Of a stretch of DNA of 64,000 nt, positions 59,287 to 64,000 are shown piece after piece. This stretch comes from Ifrita kowaldi (Eukaryota > Chordata > Aves > Passeriformes > Cinclosomatidae): contig VZRS01004068.1 of the NCBI GenBank assembly GCA_013398055.1, positions 147,769-211,768 of the forward strand. Direction: 5' to 3'. Position numbers and translations under genes: made by a program. The notes below the pieces were generated by a model, which saw nothing but the letters and a program-made list of their open reading frames with translations, did not search any database and had not been told where the DNA came from. Position 1 is the stretch's first letter; the number at the start of each line of letters is the position of its first letter.

Positions 59287-60659
59287 GTAAGTGCTTGGTT
59301 GGCATCATGTCGAGCACAGAATCCCCTCCTGTGACTTGGCTCTCGTTGCTGTTTGAAAACCTCCTGTTCTTTGCTCCTGGGGTGGGCTGTGTTCTGGGGA
59401 ATGGGAGTATCACCCCACAACACTGGAATTACAGTGCTCTACTGCAATTTTTGTGTTGTTTGGTTGGTTGTCCGCACCTGGTTAACTACTGAACACTTCC
59501 AAACTGGCCTCATATTGAGAAATCAACAATTTATGGAATGACTTCTTTAAAAAGGGAAGGTTTTTAGTTCATTTCTGTTGCTACAAGCTGTACTTATTTT
59601 ATCTTTACCAGGCAGAGAACTAACCAGCACGAATTATTATCTTTCTGGCTTCTGGTAGCTCATTTTAAACTGGACATGTGACAGAGCTGAGGTTTAGGAG
59701 AAGTCACCAGGCTCTGAGAGGTGAACCTTTGTTTTCCTTTGTGGCAGGCAGAAGAGGGTCCTGCAGGGTGAGATTGTGTGGGGGCACTGGTGCTCTGTCT
59801 CAGCAGATTCCAGTTCCAAAGTTAGATCTGCTCCTCTCCCATTTATCCAGGATGAGCAACTCTCATGACCTCACACAAAATATGACAAGTAAGGCCACGT
59901 ACAGTTTGTCACTCAAAACCCCACCAAAACCCCAGTGTTTTTTATTTGCTTACAACTTATGAAGCACTTTCAGGTTTATTTTTACTCTTGGTAACTATTT
60001 GTGAACGCAAGACAATCAGTTATGAAAACCCCCCAACAATCTGTGTGCAGAATTCCATGCATTCCTTGTAACCAGTTCCCAGCATACCCCAGATCTCTCC
60101 AGTACTAGAAAGCTGCTTTGAAGATTTTGGGTGTTAAACTAAATATGTTAAAAACTTTACCTGAGCTCTGACCCTCTGGAAGAATTCAGAGTCTTTTCAG
60201 CGCAGAGAACACATCCTATATTTAGGTTACACTGCCTTGTGCTCTGCAGAGACTGAAGAGCTGGGCTCTGATAGATCTGGTGCTAATCAGTTCTAATGTC
60301 TCAGAAGATAACTGCAGCCTGGCTATTTTGGGACACCTTTTCACATGAGGAGATTCAGTTTCCTTACCCATTTAATCAGAAAAACCCTTTGGAATTCACT
60401 TTGAAGTGCTCTGCCTCAGACACTGGATTCTGACACTCAGTTTGCATCTGAAAAAACCCTAAAAGTCTCATTGTTAACACCTAGTTTTTAAATACTTTCT
60501 GAAGTGTCTGGGTTTAAAACCTCAGCAAACTCATGGAGCTTGATAGAGAACAGAATTCACAGGACACTTGTTCCCCACCATCACCTTAATCCAGCAGGAA
60601 GTGCTGCTGCCTTGGCATCATCAGCACCAACGTGTCTCACTTAAATAAATAATTTTAAT

Positions 60660-60880
60660 GAAGAATCCCAGAGGGGTTTGGGTTGGAAGGACCTTAAAGC
60701 CCATCCAGTGCCACCCCTGCCATGGCAGGGACACCTTCCACTGTCCCAGGCTGCTCCAAGCCCCAATGTCCAGCCTGGCCTTGGACACTGCCAGGGATCC
60801 AGGGGCAGCCACAGCTGCTCTGGGCACCCTGTGCCAGGGCCTCCCCACCCTCACAGAGAGGAATTTCCTCCCTAAAAATG
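60660..60880 (-). mobile_element. CR1 LINE fragment, 3' end
   Basis: GAATCCCAGAGGGGTTTGGG through CCATGGCAGGGACACCTTCC, CCAATGTCCAGCCTGGCCTT and GGGCACCCTGTGCCAGGGCC is a well preserved antisense CR1. Its reverse complement is very close to the copies at 49,261 and 57,740. Confidence 0.93.
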
Positions 60881-62778
60881 TAATTGATCCTTCAGCAGAG
60901 AGAGCCAAGTGTGTGTGTGAGGTCAATCAAACCACAGCCCCTTTATGGGTTATTTTGTGGTGACTTCTGCCTCCGATTTTTTTGTATGAGCTGCAGTTCT
61001 CTGTTTGAAGACTGATTTCTCTCCAAGCAGAGTAACCACGTGGCTGGCTGTGCACTGCAAATCACCATGCACCATCAGAAAGCATTCCTATGATGTACTG
61101 AAAGAAATACAACTTTATTTTCATTAACAAAAAAAAGCTTCTGTGTTTTTTTAGTAACTTTTAAATGAACAATCCTACTTTTACGAGCTTTGGTAATGGA
61201 ATGCACAGGCACTTGTAATTATGTAATCAGACTGGAATATGGCTGGTGCAGTATTATAGTACAGAATAACCTTGCTAATATACAGTAAATTCTGGGGTTT
61301 AAATCTGGGATCAAAGTCTGAACAGCTCCAGCCCTTTGCACCAGGCAGCCAATGTCCTTCCCCTCCAGTACCAGCTGGTGCACTTCTCTAGGTCCGGCCA
61401 TAAAACAATGGTGTTTGATAGAACAGAGATCTGCTTGTTTTAATCAAACGTGACCTTAATTGCTGGGCTGTGATTAGCTTTAGTGAGGGGAAGCACAGCC
61501 AAGGCAGTTTCCTTCATCTGTAAGTGAGATATGTGCACAAGCAAATATTAACACTGCACATGCTGATGATGGCTATTGGTTTTCTGATTTTCAGATATCT
61601 TTGCCAGTTGTTTTATGATCAGCTCCTTACCTTCAATGATTTTAAATAAGAGGATGATGTTTTGCAATAGAACAGATTAACGGAAGATGATAAAAACTTT
61701 ATGTTTTTAAAATCTGCTATGATACAGCAGATTTCTGCAGGTGGTGAAGTGTTGCAGTGCTGTAATCCTCCTTCAGAGGCTGTGGGGGTCAATTTAAGTT
61801 GTTTTTTTTTTGTTACCAAATAACCTTTGATGCTCAGTTTTTCCCTGGTGGAAGATGTTTGTAATTAATAAAACGATGTACTTATGAGCCTTTGGTTCAC
61901 ATGCTGCTCTGTACAGGTCATCCCCTTGTGATTGCTGACACCTGATAGCTTTAGGGCTCCTTAACCCTAACTAAACATGTTCCTCTTAGTTTATAAAAGT
62001 GTCTCTGGAGCCAGTAGCACAGAGTGCTGCTCGCTGTGTGCACTGCAGCATTTAGGGGAAATCCTGCTCCACAGCCCCATTGTTCTGCTTTGTCTTGTTC
62101 CCGTGGAACTTTTTTTAGGTCAGTTTTCTCCTGGCTTCCCTTAAAATGAGATTAGCAGGCCGGGTGATGAGTGTGCTGGTTAGTGGCTTATCTCAGAGCA
62201 GGGACTGCATCCACATGCAGGTGTTGTGAGGACAATTTCCAGAGGCCTTGGAGTGGGAGCAAGGCTGTGCTGTGGAGGAGCACCCAGGCTTGGAACTGAG
62301 CGGATGCTGCCTCAGGGTGTGGCTTTCCTTGAGTACTTGTGTGCCACTAAATGCAGTGATAAACCAAATTCTTTTTCACCATTACAAATTTTGGCAATAA
62401 ACGTGAGGCTGCTGCAGTTTGTGTGGTGAACTTTCACACAAAGCAGTCAAACTCAGGGGTGCAGGCAGGAGCTTCTGGAGTACCAGTGTCAGCTCTCAAG
62501 GTTTTCTGACAGTCCCTGTAATGTTCAGTTACAAATGCTCCTCTGGGGTAGATTCTTTCAGAACATCACCCCTGGTAATGCAGACCTGGGTGGGAGACAA
62601 CTGTACCCCTTGAGACACGGTAGGAGAGTGGGATCCATGCCAGGTGTGATGAGACTGGTCACAGGGTGGTCACTGAGGAAAGCTGGAGCTTATTTTCTTC
62701 TTGGTAAAATCCTCTTTAGGAACCTCCCTGTTATCAGGTATTATCAGAAACAAGGCACTGGTGGGCAGCAACTGGAAT

Positions 62779-62879
62779 GTTAAATATTTGCAGCAGTAAA
62801 TATTAAACTTATATAATATTTAAAAATATTTAATTAAAAAAATATTTAATTAAGTTAAACATTTGTTAAATATTTGCAG
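62779..62879. repeat. AT-rich patch between 15-bp direct repeats
   Basis: GTTAAATATTTGCAG occurs at 62,779-62,793 and again at 62,865-62,879. Between them is almost pure A/T built from ATATTTAATTAA-like words. It may be a local duplication or a remnant of a small element. Confidence 0.8.
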
Positions 62880-63067
62880 TGGGGAGGGAGCATAGTTACT
62901 GTCACCTGCAAGTCCTGTATGGCAGAATTATTTCAAGCTGTCTGGTTCAGACACCACTGACATTTGTTACACCACTGGAATATTTATGACTGCTCCTTAT
63001 CCATCTCCTTACTCCCTGTAGTTAGCAGTTATTCGCTGAGTACTGACCAGTGTCCTCCCCTCCCCAG

Positions 63068-63127
63068 AAAGGGCCATCCTCGGGCACGGACAGAGTGAAG
63101 AAGGGTGGATCCTACATGTGCCATAAG
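63068..63127 (+). CDS. SUMF1: SUMF1 exon 8 (residues 319-338)
   Basis: This 60-nt exon is phase 0. It reads KGPSSGTDRVKKGGSYMCHK before GTAACG. Ser333 and Cys336 of the active site are here. The second redox cysteine, Cys341, and the C-terminal residues are expected in the last exon, which is not in the window. Exons 2-8 together give 248 uninterrupted codons, so the gene looks functional. Confidence 0.97.
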
Positions 63128-64000
63128 GTAACGTGGTGTTTTCATGTTCCTCTTCCCTCTGAAAGCACTTGACCATGAAATGATCCTCTGACAGAGCTTC
63201 CTGGCAGCCTGGATGCTTGTCAAGGGGTTTCATGGAATTTATGAAGAGCAACACCTGATGTTCCTAAGGACCTCTTTTTGCTTAGCTTGGAATCAAAACA
63301 AGTAAGTTTTTTTACTCAGTGTGGGCTTTAGACACAGAACTTCAAACTGATGTAGGCTTCTAATGCTGTTTTCATGACAGAGCTTGAGTGATACTTGTCA
63401 GAGTAGAAAGTGTGGATGTGACTTTGTTTTTTAAGTTTTAGAATGGCTTTTGATCCAGAAAGGATATGGAGCTCTTGAGTAACCTGGTCTAGTGAAAGGT
63501 GTTCCTGCCCAGGGCAGGGGGTTGGGACTGGATAAGCTTTAAGGGCCCTTCAATCCCAAATCCTTTTATAATTCCATGGTTCTATGATATCAGGTGTTTG
63601 CAGAGCTGGCTGGGAGATGAAGTGTTTCAGCTGAGTTGGTGGCATACCTGGAAGTCCTTCAGAACAGCCAGGATGTCACCACAGAGCGATGGCTGTTCAC
63701 GACACAAAATCATGTCTTAAACTCTGCTCATGTAGTGCTTAAAACCCCTCACTGTAGACCTCCTGTTTCATTAAAGCTGTCCTGCTCTTCTTCCCTTGCA
63801 AAGCCTGTGGCTGGCAAATCACTCTCATAATTAGACTAAATTTTCTACAGTGAGATCCCATTTTCTACACTGATTTCCTTCTTAGGTGAAACCAATGTCA
63901 GATATTAATTAGCAGTTTTGATTAAATTAACACTGGAATAGGCTCTTCAGTGATGAATAACATGACCCATTTTGAGGGTTTGTGAAGATTCTAGTCTGCC
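63128..64000 (+). other. SUMF1: SUMF1 intron 8 (partial)
   Basis: This intron starts with GTAACG and runs off the right edge. It contains one CR1 3' end. The final SUMF1 exon (SYCYRYRC... in the human protein) was not found. Confidence 0.9.
63481..63589 (+). mobile_element. CR1 LINE fragment, 3' end
   Basis: Sense CR1 end: GAAAGGTGTTCCTGCCCAGG, GGACTGGATAAGCTTTAAGG and the tail ATTCCATGGTTCTATGAT. Confidence 0.85.

Larger units (their letters stand above)
59287..63067 (+). other. SUMF1: SUMF1 intron 7
   Basis: This 3.8-kb intron contains an antisense CR1 at 60,660 and an AT-rich patch at 62,779-62,879 flanked by a 15-bp direct repeat. It ends in a CCTCCCCTCCCCAG acceptor. Nothing else is recognised. 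Confidence 0.9.

Overview
The window is vertebrate nuclear DNA from a bird. It has no operons and little coding sequence, and about seventeen 3'-truncated CR1 LINE copies, the dominant avian retroposon, are scattered through it. A solo LTR of a type common in bird genomes is also present. A passerine is plausible but not shown. Two genes are recognised, arranged head to head. ITPR1 (inositol 1,4,5-trisphosphate receptor type 1) lies on the minus strand and fills the left half. SUMF1 (formylglycine-generating enzyme) lies on the plus strand and fills the right third. The same neighbourhood exists in mammals.

ITPR1, positions 1 to about 32,650: only the 5' end of the gene is here. A GC-rich promoter island at 31.7-32.8 kb carries a TATA-like element and a likely non-coding exon 1. 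The first two coding exons are at 18,022-18,129 (residues 1-31) and 14,268-14,338 (residues 31-54). The rest is intron, and the next coding exon was not found before position 1. A second, smaller GC island at 25.9-26.4 kb holds an ATG in strong context followed by a splice donor. That ATG would join in frame to the normal ITPR1 start exon and add 14 residues to the N terminus.

Inter-promoter region, about 32.7-43.9 kb: a ZNF143/STAF-type promoter element lies next to the ITPR1 promoter. Beyond it is a striking minisatellite of about 71 copies of a 68-bp, 75% GC unit, spanning about 4.8 kb. It is flanked on both sides by the same 1,920-bp sequence, differing at four positions noticed. Together with single-N gaps, this points to an assembly false duplication in which one copy has the array collapsed. 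A 20-bp GC-rich minisatellite and another single-N gap are at 43.6-43.73 kb, where the missing GC-rich first exon of SUMF1 may have been lost.

SUMF1, 45,149 to beyond the right edge: exons 2-8 are intact, in phase and have consensus splice sites. They encode residues 91-338 (human numbering) of the FGE-sulfatase domain. These include the first catalytic cysteine, Cys336. The last exon with Cys341 lies to the right of the window, and exon 1 (signal peptide) was not found.

No new enzyme system is visible. The most unusual things are the homogeneous 68-bp minisatellite at the ITPR1/SUMF1 promoter interval, the possible alternative ITPR1 start, inverted CR1 copies around SUMF1 exons 6-7, and changed N-glycosylation sites in SUMF1.
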